From Bathymodiolus brooksi (Eukaryota; Mollusca; Bivalvia; Mytilida; Modiolidae), in contig OY804579.1 of the NCBI GenBank assembly GCA_963680875.1, positions 32,535,804 to 32,599,803 on the forward strand: a DNA stretch of 64,000 bases, in the 5' to 3' direction. Within the stretch, counting starts at the first letter, position 1. Each line of letters starts with the position of its first letter. Made by a program: the position numbers and the translations under genes. Below the pieces are notes generated by a model. The model was not told the origin of the DNA. It ran no database searches and saw only the letters and a program-made list of their open reading frames with translations. Below, piece by piece: positions 1 to 11,850 of this stretch.

Positions 1-250
1 CTCTGTACATGGAGATATATTAATCTAAGGTTCATCAGAACTAATATAATCTCTGTACATGGAGATATATTAATCTAATGCTCACCAAAACTAATATAAT
101 CTCTGTACATGGTGATATATTAATCTAAGGCTCATCAGAACTAATATAATCTCTGTACATGGTGATATATTAATCTAAGGCTCATCAGAACTAATATAAT
201 CTCTGTACATGGAGATATATTAATGTAAGGCTCATCAGAAGTAATATAAT

Positions 251-300
251 CTCTGTACATGGAGATATATTAATCTAAGGCTCATCAGAACTAATATAAT
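251..300. repeat. Reference (consensus-type) monomer
   Basis: This copy carries the common base at every position and serves as the numbering reference for all other entries (position 1 is the first C of CTCTGTACAT). Landmarks: positions 1-3 CTC; 4-9 TGTACA; 13 A (alternatively T); 15-24 an AT-only core; 25 C (alternatively G); 31-40 CTCATCAGAA; 42-50 AT-only. Palindromic tetramers GTAC (5-8) and CATG (8-11) and the hexamer ATTAAT occur once in nearly every monomer. CTAAG (25-29) is present only in C25 monomers. These predict regular 50-bp ladders for enzymes cutting GTAC, CATG or ATTAAT. Confidence 0.95.
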
Positions 301-322
301 CTCTGTACATGGAGATATATTA
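292..322. other. Junction hairpin/dyad, example of an element recurring every 50 bp
   Basis: Across each monomer junction an inverted repeat can form: left arm is positions 42-50 plus 1-3 of the next monomer, loop is positions 4-11, right arm is positions 12-22. The arms pair over 11 bp with one unpaired A (48 or 49). The 8-base loop TGTACATG itself holds a palindrome. The stem has 2 G:C and 9 A:T pairs. In monomers with T at position 13 the pair with T2 becomes a mismatch, so roughly 40% of copies have a weakened stem. The pairing is read directly from sequence. Cruciform formation or protein binding is inference. Confidence 0.85.
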
Positions 323-1850
323 ATCTAAGGCTCATCAGAACTAATATAATCTCTGTTCATGGAGATATATTAATCTAAGGCTCATCAGAACTAATATAAT
401 CTCTGTTCATGGTGATATATTAATGTAAGGCTCATCAGAACTAATATAATCTCTGTACATGGTGATATATTAATCTAAGGCTCATCAGAACTAATATAAT
501 CTCTGTACATGGAGATATATTAATCTAATGCTCACCAAAACTAATATAATCTCTGTACATGGTGATATATTAATGTAAGGCTCATCAGAACTAATATAAT
601 CTCTGTACATGGAGATATATTAATGTAAGGCTCATCAGAGGTAATATAATCTCTGTACATGAAGATATATTAATCTAAGGCTCATCAGAACTAATATAAT
701 CTCTGTACATGGAGATATATTAATCTAAGGCTCATCAGAACTAATATAATCTCTGTTCATGGAGATATATTAATCTAAGGCTCATCAGAACTAATATAAT
801 CTCTGTACATGGTGATATATTAATCTAAGGCTCATCAGAACTAATATAATCTCTGTACATGGAGATATATTAATCTAAGGCTCACCAGAACTAATATAAT
901 CTCTGTACATGGTGATATATTAATGTAAGGCTCATCAGAACTAATATAATCTCTGTACATGGAGATATATTAATCTAAGACTCATCAGAACTAATATAAT
1001 TTCTGTACATGGTGATATATTAATGTAAGGCTCATCAGAACTAATATAATCTCTGTACATGGAGATATATTAATGTAAGGCTCATCAGAACTAATATAAT
1101 CTCTGTACATGGTGATATATTAATCTAAGGCTCATCAGAACTAATATAATCTCTGTACATGGAGATATATTAATGTAAGGCTCATCAGAGCTAATATAAT
1201 CTCTGTACATGAAGATATATTAATCTTAGGCTCATCAGAACTAATATAATCTCTGTACATGGTGATATATTAATGTAAGGCTCATCAGAACTAATATAAT
1301 CTCTGTACATGGAGATATATTAATGTAAGGCTCATCAGAACTAATATAATCTCTATACATGGAGATATATTAATCTAAGGCTCATCAGAACTAATATAAT
1401 CTCTGTACATGGTGATATATTAATGTAAGGCTCACCAGAACTAATATAATCTCTGCACATGGAGATATATTAATGTAAGGCTCATCAGAACTAATATAAT
1501 CTTTGTACATGGAGATATATTAATGTAAGGCTCATCAGAACTAATATAATCTCTGTACATGGAGATATATTAATCTAAGGCTCATCAGAACTAATATATT
1601 CTCTGTACATGGTGATATATTAATCTAAGGCTCATCAGAACTAATATAATCTCTGTACATGGTGATATATTAATCTAAGGCTCATCAGAACTAATATAAT
1701 CTCTGTACATGGTGATATATTAATCTAAGGCTCCTCAGAACTAATATAATCTTTGTACATGGAGATATATTAATCTAAGCCTCATCAGAACTAATATAAT
1801 CTCTGTACATGGAGATATATTAATGTAAGGCTCATCAGAACTAATATAAT

Positions 1851-3200
1851 CTCTGTACATGGAGATATATTAATCTAAGGTTCATCAGAACTAATATAAT
1901 CTCTGTACATGGAGATATATTAATCTAATGCTCACCAAAACTAATATAATCTCTGTACATGGTGATATATTAATCTAAGGCTCATCAGAACTAATATAAT
2001 CTCTGTACATGGTGATATATTAATCTAAGGCTCATCAGAACTAATATAATCTCTGTACATGGAGATATATTAATGTAAGGCTCATCAGAAGTAATATAAT
2101 CTCTGTACATGGAGATATATTAATCTAAGGCTCATCAGAACTAATATAATCTCTGTACATGGAGATATATTAATCTAAGGCTCATCAGAACTAATATAAT
2201 CTCTGTTCATGGAGATATATTAATCTAAGGCTCATCAGAACTAATATAATCTCTGTTCATGGTGATATATTAATGTAAGGCTCATCAGAACTAATATAAT
2301 CTCTGTACATGGTGATATATTAATCTAAGGCTCATCAGAACTAATATAATCTCTGTACATGGAGATATATTAATCTAATGCTCACCAAAACTAATATAAT
2401 CTCTGTACATGGTGATATATTAATGTAAGGCTCATCAGAACTAATATAATCTCTGTACATGGAGATATATTAATGTAAGGCTCATCAGAAGTAATATAAT
2501 CTCTGTACATGAAGATATATTAATCTAAGGCTCATCAGAACTAATATAATCTCTGTACATGGAGATATATTAATCTAAGGCTCATCAGAACTAATATAAT
2601 CTCTGTTCATGGAGATATATTAATCTAAGGCTCATCAGAACTAATATAATCTCTGTACATGGTGATATATTAATCTAAGGCTCATCAGAACTAATATAAT
2701 CTCTGTACATGGAGATATATTAATCTAAGGCTCACCAGAACTAATATAATCTCTGTACATGGTGATATATTAATGTAAGGCTCATCAAAACTAATATAAT
2801 CTCTGTACATGGAGATATATTAATCTAAGACTCATCAGAACTAATATAATTTCTGTACATGGTGATATATTAATGTAAGGCTCATCAGAACTAATATAAT
2901 CTCTGTACATGGAGATATATTAATGTAAGGCTCATCAGAACTAATATAATCTCTGTACATGGTGATATATTAATCTAAGGCTCATCAGAACTAATATAAT
3001 CTCTGTACATGGAGATATATTAATGTAAGGCTCATCAGAGCTAATATAATCTCTGTACATGAAGATATATTAATCTAAGGCTCATCAGAACTAATATAAT
3101 CTCTGTACATGGTGATATATTAATGTAAGGCTCATCAGAACTAATATAATCTCTGTACATGGAGATATATTAATGTAAGGCTCATCAGAACTAATATAAT
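1851..3200. repeat. 37-monomer unit, copy 2 (first 27 monomers)
   Basis: This segment repeats 1-1,350 at an offset of exactly 1,850 bp. I saw three base differences: 601-650 has CAGAG where this copy has CAGAA, 901-950 has CATCAGAA against CATCAAAA here, and 1,201-1,250 has TAATCTTAGG against TAATCTAAGG here. After 3,200 the order changes, because an extra A13/G25 monomer (3,201) precedes the CTCTATAC monomer and a 34-monomer unit takes over. The copy is therefore truncated or overwritten at its right side. Confidence 0.88.
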
Positions 3201-4900
3201 CTCTGTACATGGAGATATATTAATGTAAGGCTCATCAGAACTAATATAATCTCTATACATGGAGATATATTAATCTAAGGCTCATCAGAACTAATATAAT
3301 CTCTGTACATGGTGATATATTAATGTAAGGCTCACCAGAACTAATATAATCTCTGCACATGGAGATATATTAATGTAAGGCTCATCAGAACTAATATAAT
3401 CTTTGTACATGGAGATATATTAATGTAAGGCTCATCAGAACAAATATAATCTCTGTACATGGAGATATATTAATGTAAGGCTCATCAGAACTAATATAAT
3501 CTCTATACATGGAGATATATTAATCTAAGGCTCATCAGAACTAATATAATCTCTGTACATGGTGATATATTAATGTAAGGCTCATCAGAACTAATATAAT
3601 CTCTGTACATGGAGATATATTAATGTAAGGCTCATCAGAACTAATATAATCTCTGCACATGGAGATATATTAATGTAAGGCTCATCAGAACTAATATAAT
3701 CTTTGTACATGGAGATATATTAATCTAAGGCTCATCAGAACTAATATAATCTCTGTACATGGAGATATATTAATCTAAGGCTCATCAGAAGTAATATAAT
3801 CTCTGTACATGGTGATATATTAATCTAAGGCTCATCAGAAGTAATATAATCTCTGTACATGGTGATATATTAATCTAAGGCTCATCAGAACTAATATAAT
3901 CTCTGTACATGGTGATATATTAATCTAATACTCACCAGAACTAATATAATCTCTGTACATGGTGATATATTAATGTAAGGCTCATCAGAACTAATATAAT
4001 CTCTGTACATGTTTATATATTAATTTAAGGCTCATCAGAACTAATATAATCTCTGTACATGGAGATATATTAATCTAAGGCTCATCAGAACTAATGTAAT
4101 CTCTGTACATGGAGATATATTAATGTAAGGCTCATCAGAACTAATATAATCTCTATACATGGAGATATATTAATCTAAGGCTCATCAGAACTAATATAAT
4201 CTCTGTACATGGTGATATATTAATGTAAGGCTCACCAGAACTAATATAATCTCTGCACATGGAGATATATTAATGTAAGGCTCATCAGAACTAATATAAT
4301 CTCTGTACATGGAGATATATTAATCTAAGGCTCATCAGAACTAATATATTCTCTGTACATGGTGATATATTAATCTAAGGCTCATCAGAACTAATATAAT
4401 CTCTGTACATGGTGATATATTAATCTAAGGCTCATCAGAACTAATATAATCTCTGTACATGGTGATATATTAATCTAAGGCTCCTCAGAACTAATATAAT
4501 CTTTGTACATGGAGATATATTAATCTAAGCCTCATCAGAACTAATATAATCTCTGTACATGGAGATATATTAATGTAAGGCTCATCAGAACTAATATAAT
4601 CTCTGTACATGGAGATATATTAATCTAAGGTTCATCAGAACTAATATAATCTCTGTACATGGAGATATATTAATCTAATGCTCACCAAAACTAATATAAT
4701 CTCTGTACATGGTGATATATTAATCTAAGGCTCATCAGAACTAATATAATCTCTGTACATGGTGATATATTAATCTAAGGCTCATCAGAACTAATATAAT
4801 CTCTGTACATGGAGATATATTAATGTAAGGCTCATCAGAAGTAATATAATCTCTGTACATGGAGATATATTAATCTAAGGCTCATCAGAACTAATATAAT
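3201..4900. repeat. 34-monomer unit, copy 1
   Basis: A 1,700-bp unit of 34 monomers. Its markers in order are CTCTATAC at 3,251, CTCTGCAC at 3,351, CTTTG at 3,401, a second CTCTATAC at 3,501, AATACTCACC at 3,901, the GTTTATA variant at 4,001, ATGTAAT in the next monomer, CTCTATAC at 4,151, ATATATT at 4,301, CTCCTC at 4,451, AAGCC at 4,501 and TTCATC at 4,601. Positions 4,301-4,850 also match 1,551-2,100 at an offset of 2,750 bp, so the unit shares ancestry with the 37-mer before it. Confidence 0.88.
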
Positions 4901-6600
4901 CTCTGTACATGGAGATATATTAATGTAAGGCTCATCAGAACTAATATAATCTCTATACATGGAGATATATTAATCTAAGGCTCATCAGAACTAATATAAT
5001 CTCTGTACATGGTGATATATTAATGTAAGGCTCACCAGAACTAATATAATCTCTGCACATGGAGATATATTAATGTAAGGCTCATCAGAACTAATATAAT
5101 CTTTGTACATGGAGATATATTAATGTAAGGCTCATCAGAACTAATATAATCTCTGTACATGGAGATATATTAATGTAAGGCTCATCAGAACTAATATAAT
5201 CTCTATACATGGAGATATATTAATCTAAGGCTCATCAGAACTAATATAATCTCTGTACATGGTGATATATTAATGTAAGGCTCATCAGAACTAATATAAT
5301 CTCTGTACATGGAGATATATTAATGGAAGGCTCATCAGAACTAATATAATCTCTGCACATGGAGATATATTAATGTAAGGCTCATCAGAACTAATATAAT
5401 CTTTGTACATGGAGATATATTAATCTAAGGCTCATCAGAACTAATATAATCTCTGTACATGGAGATATATTAATCTAAGGCTCATCAGAAGTAATATAAT
5501 CTCTGTACATGGTGATATATTAATCTAAGGCTCATCAGAAGTAATATAATCTCTGTACATGGTGATATATTAATCTAAGGCTCATCAGAACTAATATAAT
5601 CTCTGTACATGGTGATATATTAATCTAATACTCACCAGAACTAATATAATCTCTGTACATGGTGATATATTAATGTAAGGCTCATCAGAACTAATATAAT
5701 CTCTGTACATGTTTATATATTAATTTAAGGCTCATCAGAACTAATATAATCTCTGTACATGGAGATATATTAATCTAAGGCTCATTAGAACTAATGTAAT
5801 CTCTGTACATGGAGATATATTAATGTAAGGCTCATCAGAACTAATATAATCTCTATACATGGAGATATATTAATCTAAGGCTCATCAGAACTAATATAAT
5901 CTCTGTACATGGTGATATATTAATGTAAGGCTCACCAGAACTAATATAATCTCTGCACATGGAGATATATTAATGTAAGGCTCATCAGAACTAATATAAT
6001 CTCTGTACATGGAGATATATTAATCTAAGGCTCATCAGAACTAATATATTCTCTGTACATGGTGATATATTAATCTAAGGCTCATCAGAACTAATATAAT
6101 CTCTGTACATGGTGATATATTAATCTAAGGCTCATCAGAACTAATATAATCTCTGTACATGGTGATATATTAATCTAAGGCTCCTCAGAACTAATATAAT
6201 CTTTGTACATGGAGATATATTAATCTAAGCCTCATCAGAACTAATATAATCTCTGTACATGGAGATATATTAATGTAAGGCTCATCAGAACTAATATAAT
6301 CTCTGTACATGGAGATATATTAATCTAAGGTTCATCAGAACTAATATAATCTCTGTACATGGAGATATATTAATCTAATGCTCACCAAAACTAATATAAT
6401 CTCTGTACATGGTGATATATTAATCTAAGGCTCATCAGAACTAATATAATCTCTGTACATGGTGATATATTAATCTAAGTCTCATCAGAACTAATATAAT
6501 CTCTGTACATGGAGATATATTAATGTAAGGCTCATCAGAAGTAATATAATCTCTGTACATGGAGATATATTAATCTAAGGCTCATCAGAACTAATATAAT
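4901..6600. repeat. 34-monomer unit, copy 2
   Basis: This repeats 3,201-4,900 monomer for monomer at an offset of 1,700 bp. Differences I saw: 3,401-3,450 carries CAAAT where this copy has CTAAT; here TAATGGAAGG is at 5,321, CATTAG at the 5,751 monomer and AAGTCTC at the 6,451 monomer. The final monomers, 4,851 and 6,551, agree, and the order then departs at 6,601. Confidence 0.88.
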
Positions 6601-6750
6601 CTCTGTACATGGAGATATATTAATCTAAGGCTCATCAGAACTAATATAATCTCTGTTCATGGAGATATATTAATCTAAGGCTCATCAGAACTAATATAAT
6701 CTCTGTTCATGGTGATATATTAATGTAAGGCTCATCAGAAGTAATATAAT

Positions 6751-8050
6751 CTCTGTACATGGAGATATATTAATTTAAGGCTCACCAGAACTAATATAAT
6801 CTCTGTACATGGTGATATATTAATGTAAGGCTCATCAGAACTAATATAATCTCTGTACATGGAGATATATTAATCTAAGACTCATCAGAACTAATATAAT
6901 TTCTGTACATGGTGATATATTAATGTAAGGCTCTTCAGAACTAATATAATCTCTGTACATGGAGATATATTAATGTAAGGCTCATCAGAACTAATATAAT
7001 CTCTGTACATGGTGATATATTAATCTAAGGCTCATCAGAACTAATATAATCTCTGTACATGGTGATATATTAATCTAAGGCTCATCAGAACTAATATAAT
7101 CTCTGTACATGGAGATATATTAATCTAAGGCTCATCAGAACTAATATAATCTCTGTACATGGTGATATATTAATGTAAGGCTCATCAGAACTAATATAAT
7201 CTCTGTACATGGGGATATATTAATGTAAGGCTCATCAAAACTAATATAATCTCTATACATGGAGATATATTAATCTAAGGCTCATCAGAACTAATATAAT
7301 CTCTGAACATGGTGATATATTAATGTAAGGCTCACCAGAACTAATATAATCTCTGCACATGGAGATATATTAATGTAAGGTTCATCAGAACTAATATAAT
7401 CTCTGTACATGGAGATATATTAATCTAAGGCTCATCAGAACTAATATAATCTCTGTACATGGAGATATAATAATCTAAGGCTCATCAGAACTAAGATAAT
7501 CTCTGTACATGGAGATATATTAATCTAAGGCTCATCAGAACTAATATAATCTCTCTACTTGGTGATATATTAATCTAAGGCTCATCAGAACTAATATAAT
7601 CTCTGTACATGGAGATATATTAATGTAAGGCTCATCAGAACTAATATAATCTCTGTACATGGAGATATATTAATGTAAGGCTCATCAGAACTAATATAAT
7701 CTCTGTACATGGTGATATATTAATCTAAGGCTCATCAGAACTAATATAATCTCTGTACATGGAGATATATTAATCTAAGGCTCATCAGAACTATTAAAAC
7801 CTCTATACATGGTGATATATTAATCAAAGGCTCATCAGAACTAATATAATCTCTGTACATGGAGATATATTAATGTAAGGCTCATCAGAACTAATATAAT
7901 CTCTGTACATGGTGATATATTAATATAAGGCTCATTAGAACTAATATAATCTCTGTACATGGAGATATATTAATGTAAGGCTCATCAGAACTAATATAAT
8001 CTCTGTACATGGAGATATATTAATGTAAGGCTCATCAGAACTAATATAAT
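6751..8050. repeat. Segment matching 16,001-17,300 (offset 9,250 bp)
   Basis: Twenty-six monomers share order and rare variants with 16,001-17,300, 185 monomers away: TTCTG at 6,901/16,151, GGGGATAT at 7,211/16,461, CTAAGATAAT at 7,491/16,741, and the double-monomer AAAAC plus CTCTATAC variant at 7,751/17,001. Several private substitutions distinguish the two, for example ATTAAAAC here against ATAAAAC there. After 8,050 the CAGAG and GAAGA monomers follow directly, whereas at 17 kb a six-monomer duplication intervenes. Confidence 0.8.
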
Positions 8051-9450
8051 CTCTGTACATGGAGATATATTAATGTAAGGATCATCAGAGCTAATATAAT
8101 CTCTGTACATGAAGATATATTAATGTAAGGCTCATCAGAACTAATATAATCTCTGTACTTGGTGATATATTAATGTAAGGCTCATCAAAACTAATATAAT
8201 CTCTGTACATGGAGATATATCAATGTAAGGCTCATCAGAACTAATATAATCTCTGTACATGGAGATATATTAATGTAAGGCTCATCAGAACTAATATAAT
8301 CTCTATACATGGATATATATTAATGTAAGGCTCATCAGAACTAATATAATCTCTGTACATGGAGATATATTAATGTAAGGCTCATCAGAAGTAATATAAT
8401 CTCTGTACATGGAGATATATTAATCTAAGGCTCATCAGAACTAATATAATCTCTGTACATGGAGATATATTAATCTAAGGCTCATCAGAACTAATATAAT
8501 CTCTGTTCATGGAGATATATTAATGTAAGGCTCATCAGAACTAATATAATCTCTGTACATGGTGATATATTAATCTAAGGCTCATCAGAACTAATATAAT
8601 CTCTGTACATGGAGATATATTAATCTAAGGCTCACCAGAACTAATATAATCTCTGTACATGGAGATATATTAATGTAAGGCTCATCAGAACTAATATAAT
8701 CTCTGTACATGGAGATATATTAATGTAAGGCTCATCAGAACTAATATAATCTCTGTACATGGAGATATATTAATGTAAGGCTCATCAGAGCTAATATAAT
8801 CTCTGTACATGAAGATATATTAATGTAAGGCTCAACAGAACTAATATAATCTCTGTACATGGTGATATATTAATGTAAGGCTCATCAAAACTAATATAAT
8901 CTCTGTACATGGAGATATATCAATGTAAGGCTCATCAGAACTAATATAATCTCTGTACATGGAGATATATTAATGTAAGGCTCATCAGAACTAATATAAT
9001 CTCTATACATGGAGATATATTAATGTAAGGCTCATCAGAACTAATATAATCTCTGTACATGGTGATATATTAATCTAAGGCTCATCAGAACTAATATAAT
9101 CTCTGTACATGGAGATATATTAATGTAAGGCTCATCAGAAGTAATATAATCTCTGTACATGGAGATATATTAATCTAAGGCTCATCAGAACTAATATAAT
9201 CTCTGTACATGGAGATATATTAATCTAAGGCTCATCAGAACTAATATAATCTCTGTTCATGGTGATATATTAATCTAAGGCTCATCAGAACTAATATAAT
9301 CTCTGTACATGGTGATATATTAATCTAAGGCTCATCAGAACTAATATAATCTCTGTACATGGAGATATATTAATCTAAGGCTCACCAGAACTAATATAAT
9401 CTCTGTACATGGTGATATATTAATGTAAGGCTCATCAGAACTAATATAAT
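8051..9450. repeat. 14/15-monomer duplication
   Basis: The series CAGAG, GAAGA, TG with CATCAAAA, TATCAATG, A13/G25, CTCTATAC at 8,051-8,350 recurs at 8,751-9,050 (700 bp offset). The following monomers 8,351-8,650 recur at 9,101-9,400 (750 bp offset), because the second copy has one more monomer. Both copies carry the rare TATCAATG change (position 21 T to C), which I saw elsewhere only in this pair. Each copy has several private substitutions, so this duplication looks older than those near 16-21 kb. Confidence 0.75.
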
Positions 9451-9600
9451 CTCTGTACATGGAGATATATTAATCTAAGACTCATCAGAACTAATATAAT
9501 TTCTGTACATGGTGATATATTAATGTAAGGCTCATCAGAACTAATATAATCTCTGTACATGGAGATATATTAATGTAAGGCTCATCAGAACTAATATAAT

Positions 9601-11850
9601 CTCTGTACATGGTGATATATTAATCTAATGCTCACCAAAACTAATATAATCTCTGTACATGGTGATATATTAATGTAAGGCTCATCAGAACTAATATAAT
9701 CTCTGTACATGGAGATATATTAATCTAAGGCTCATCAGAACTAATATAATCTCTGTACATGGAGATATATTAATGTAAGGCTCATCAGAAGTAATATAAT
9801 CTCTGTACATGGAGATATATTAATCTAAGGCTCATCAGAACTAATATAATCTCTGTACATGGAGATATATTAATCTAAGGCTCATCAGAACTAATATAAT
9901 CTCTGTTCATGGAGATATATTAATCTAAGGCTCATCAGAACTAATATAATCTCTGTACATGGTGATATATTAATCTAAGGCTCATCAGAACTAATATAAT
10001 CTCTGTACATGGAGATATATTAATCTAAGGCTCATCAGAACTAATATAATCTCTGTACATGGTGATATATTAATGTAAGGCTCATCAGAACTAATATAAT
10101 CTCTGTACATGGAGATATATTAATGTAAGGCTCATCAGAGCTAATATAATCTCTGTACATGAAGATATATTAATCTAAGGCTCATCAGAACTAATATAAT
10201 CTCTGTACATGGTGATATATTAATGTAAGGCTCATCAGAACTAATATGATCTCTGTACATGGAGATAAATTAATGTAAGGCTCATCAGAACTAATATAAT
10301 CTCTGTACATGGAGATATATTAATCTAAGGCTCATCAGAAATAATATAATCTCTGTACATGGTGATATATTAATGTAAGGCTCACCAGAACTAATATAAT
10401 CTCTGCACATGGAGATATATTAATGTAAGGCTCATCAGAACTAATATAATCTTTGTACATGGAGATATATTAATGTAAGGCTCATCAGAACTAATATAAT
10501 CTCTGTACATGGAGATATATTAATGTAAGGCTCATCAGAACTAATATAATCTCTGTACATGGTGATATATTAATGTAAGGCTCATCAGAACTAATATAAT
10601 CTCTGCACATGGAGATATATTAATGTAAGGCTCATCAGAACTAATATAATCTCTGTACAAGGAGATATATTAATCTAAGGCTCATCAGAACTAATATATT
10701 CTCTGTACATGGTGAAATATTAATCTAAGGCTCATCAGAACTAATATAATCTCTGTACATGGTGATATATTAATCTAAGGCTCATTAGAACTAATATAAT
10801 CTCTGTACATGGTGATATATTAATCTAAGGCTCATCAGAACTAATATAATCTCTGTACATGGAGATATATTAATGTAAGGCTCATCAGAACTAATATAAT
10901 CTCTGTACATGGAGATATATTATTCTAAGGTTCATCAGAACTAATATAATCTCTGTACATGGAGATATATTAATCTAATGCTCACCAAAACTAATATAAT
11001 CTCTGTACATGGTGATATATTAATGTAAGGCTCATCAGAACTAATATAATCTCTGTACATGGTGATATATTAATCTAAGGCTCATCAGAACTAATATAAT
11101 CTCTGTACATGGAGATATATTAATGTAAGGCTCATCAGAAGTAATATAATCTCTGTACATGGAGGTATATTAATCTAAGGCTCATCAGAACTAATATAAT
11201 CTCTGTACATGGAGATATATTAATCTAAGGCTCATCAGAACTAATATAATCTCTGTTCATGGAGATATATTAATCTAAGGCTCATCAGAACTAATATAAT
11301 CTCTGTACATGGTGATATATTAATGTAAGGCTCATCAGAACTAATATAATCTCTGTACATGGAGATATATTAATCTAAGGCTCACCAGAACTAATATAAT
11401 CTCTGTACATGGTGATATATTAATGTAAGGCTCATCAGAACTAATATAATCTCTGTACATGGAGATATATTAATCTAAGACTCATCAGAACTAATATAAT
11501 TTCTGTACATGGTGATATATTAATGTAAGGCTCATCAGAACTAATATAATCTCTGTACATGGAGATATATTAATGTATGGCTCATCAGAACTAATATAAT
11601 CTCTGTACATGGTGATATATTAATCTAAGGCTCATCAGAACTAATATAATCTATTGACATGGTGATATATTAATCTAAGGCTCATCAGAACTAATATAAT
11701 CTCTGTACATGGAGATATATTAATCTAAGGCTCATCAGAACTAATATAATCTCTGTACATGGTGATATATTAATGTAAGGCTCATCAGAACTAATATAAT
11801 CTCTGTACATGGAGATATATTAATGTAAGGCTCATCAGAACTAATATAAT
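9601..11850. repeat. ~45-monomer unit, copy 1
   Basis: The unit begins with a T13 monomer carrying AATG/CACCAAAA. Diagnostic rare variants are AATATGAT at 10,241, AATAATATAAT at 10,341, CTCTGTACAA at 10,651 and GGTGAAATAT at 10,701, TTCTG at 11,501. All recur in the next unit at offsets of 2,250, 2,450 or 2,500 bp. Private changes here include GATAAAT at 10,261, GGAGGTATAT at 11,161 and CTATTGAC at 11,651. Confidence 0.78.

Larger units (their letters stand above)
1..1850. repeat. 37-monomer unit, copy 1
   Basis: Thirty-seven monomers beginning with the TTCATC variant (position 32 C to T) and the AATG/CACCAAAA variant at 51. The order of markers includes CTCTGTTCAT at 351 and 401, GAAGA at 651 and 1,201, TTCTG at 1,001, CTCTATAC at 1,351, CTCTGCAC at 1,451 and AAGCC at 1,751. 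The same order restarts at 1,851. By hand tally the unit has 14 monomers with T at position 13 and 14 with G at position 25, in all four combinations. Confidence 0.9.

Noticed and set aside
261..275. TATA-box promoter in GATATATTAAT
   Set aside because: The AT-rich core resembles a TATA element by composition only, is repeated about 1,280 times, and has no associated transcription unit. Satellite transcription cannot be inferred from it.
251..300. Hammerhead ribozyme on the minus strand (CTGATGAG core)
   Set aside because: The complement of CTCATCAG gives the conserved CUGAUGAG half of the core, and satellites in some animals do encode hammerheads. The second core part (GAAA after stem II) and a matching stem are absent from the monomer and from the variants I examined, so self-cleavage is not supported.
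251..300. Identification as a known satellite or species assignment
   Set aside because: The 50-bp monomer does not correspond to any family I can name with confidence (length excludes the 171-bp alpha and 68-bp beta types). I could not search databases, so no taxon is given.
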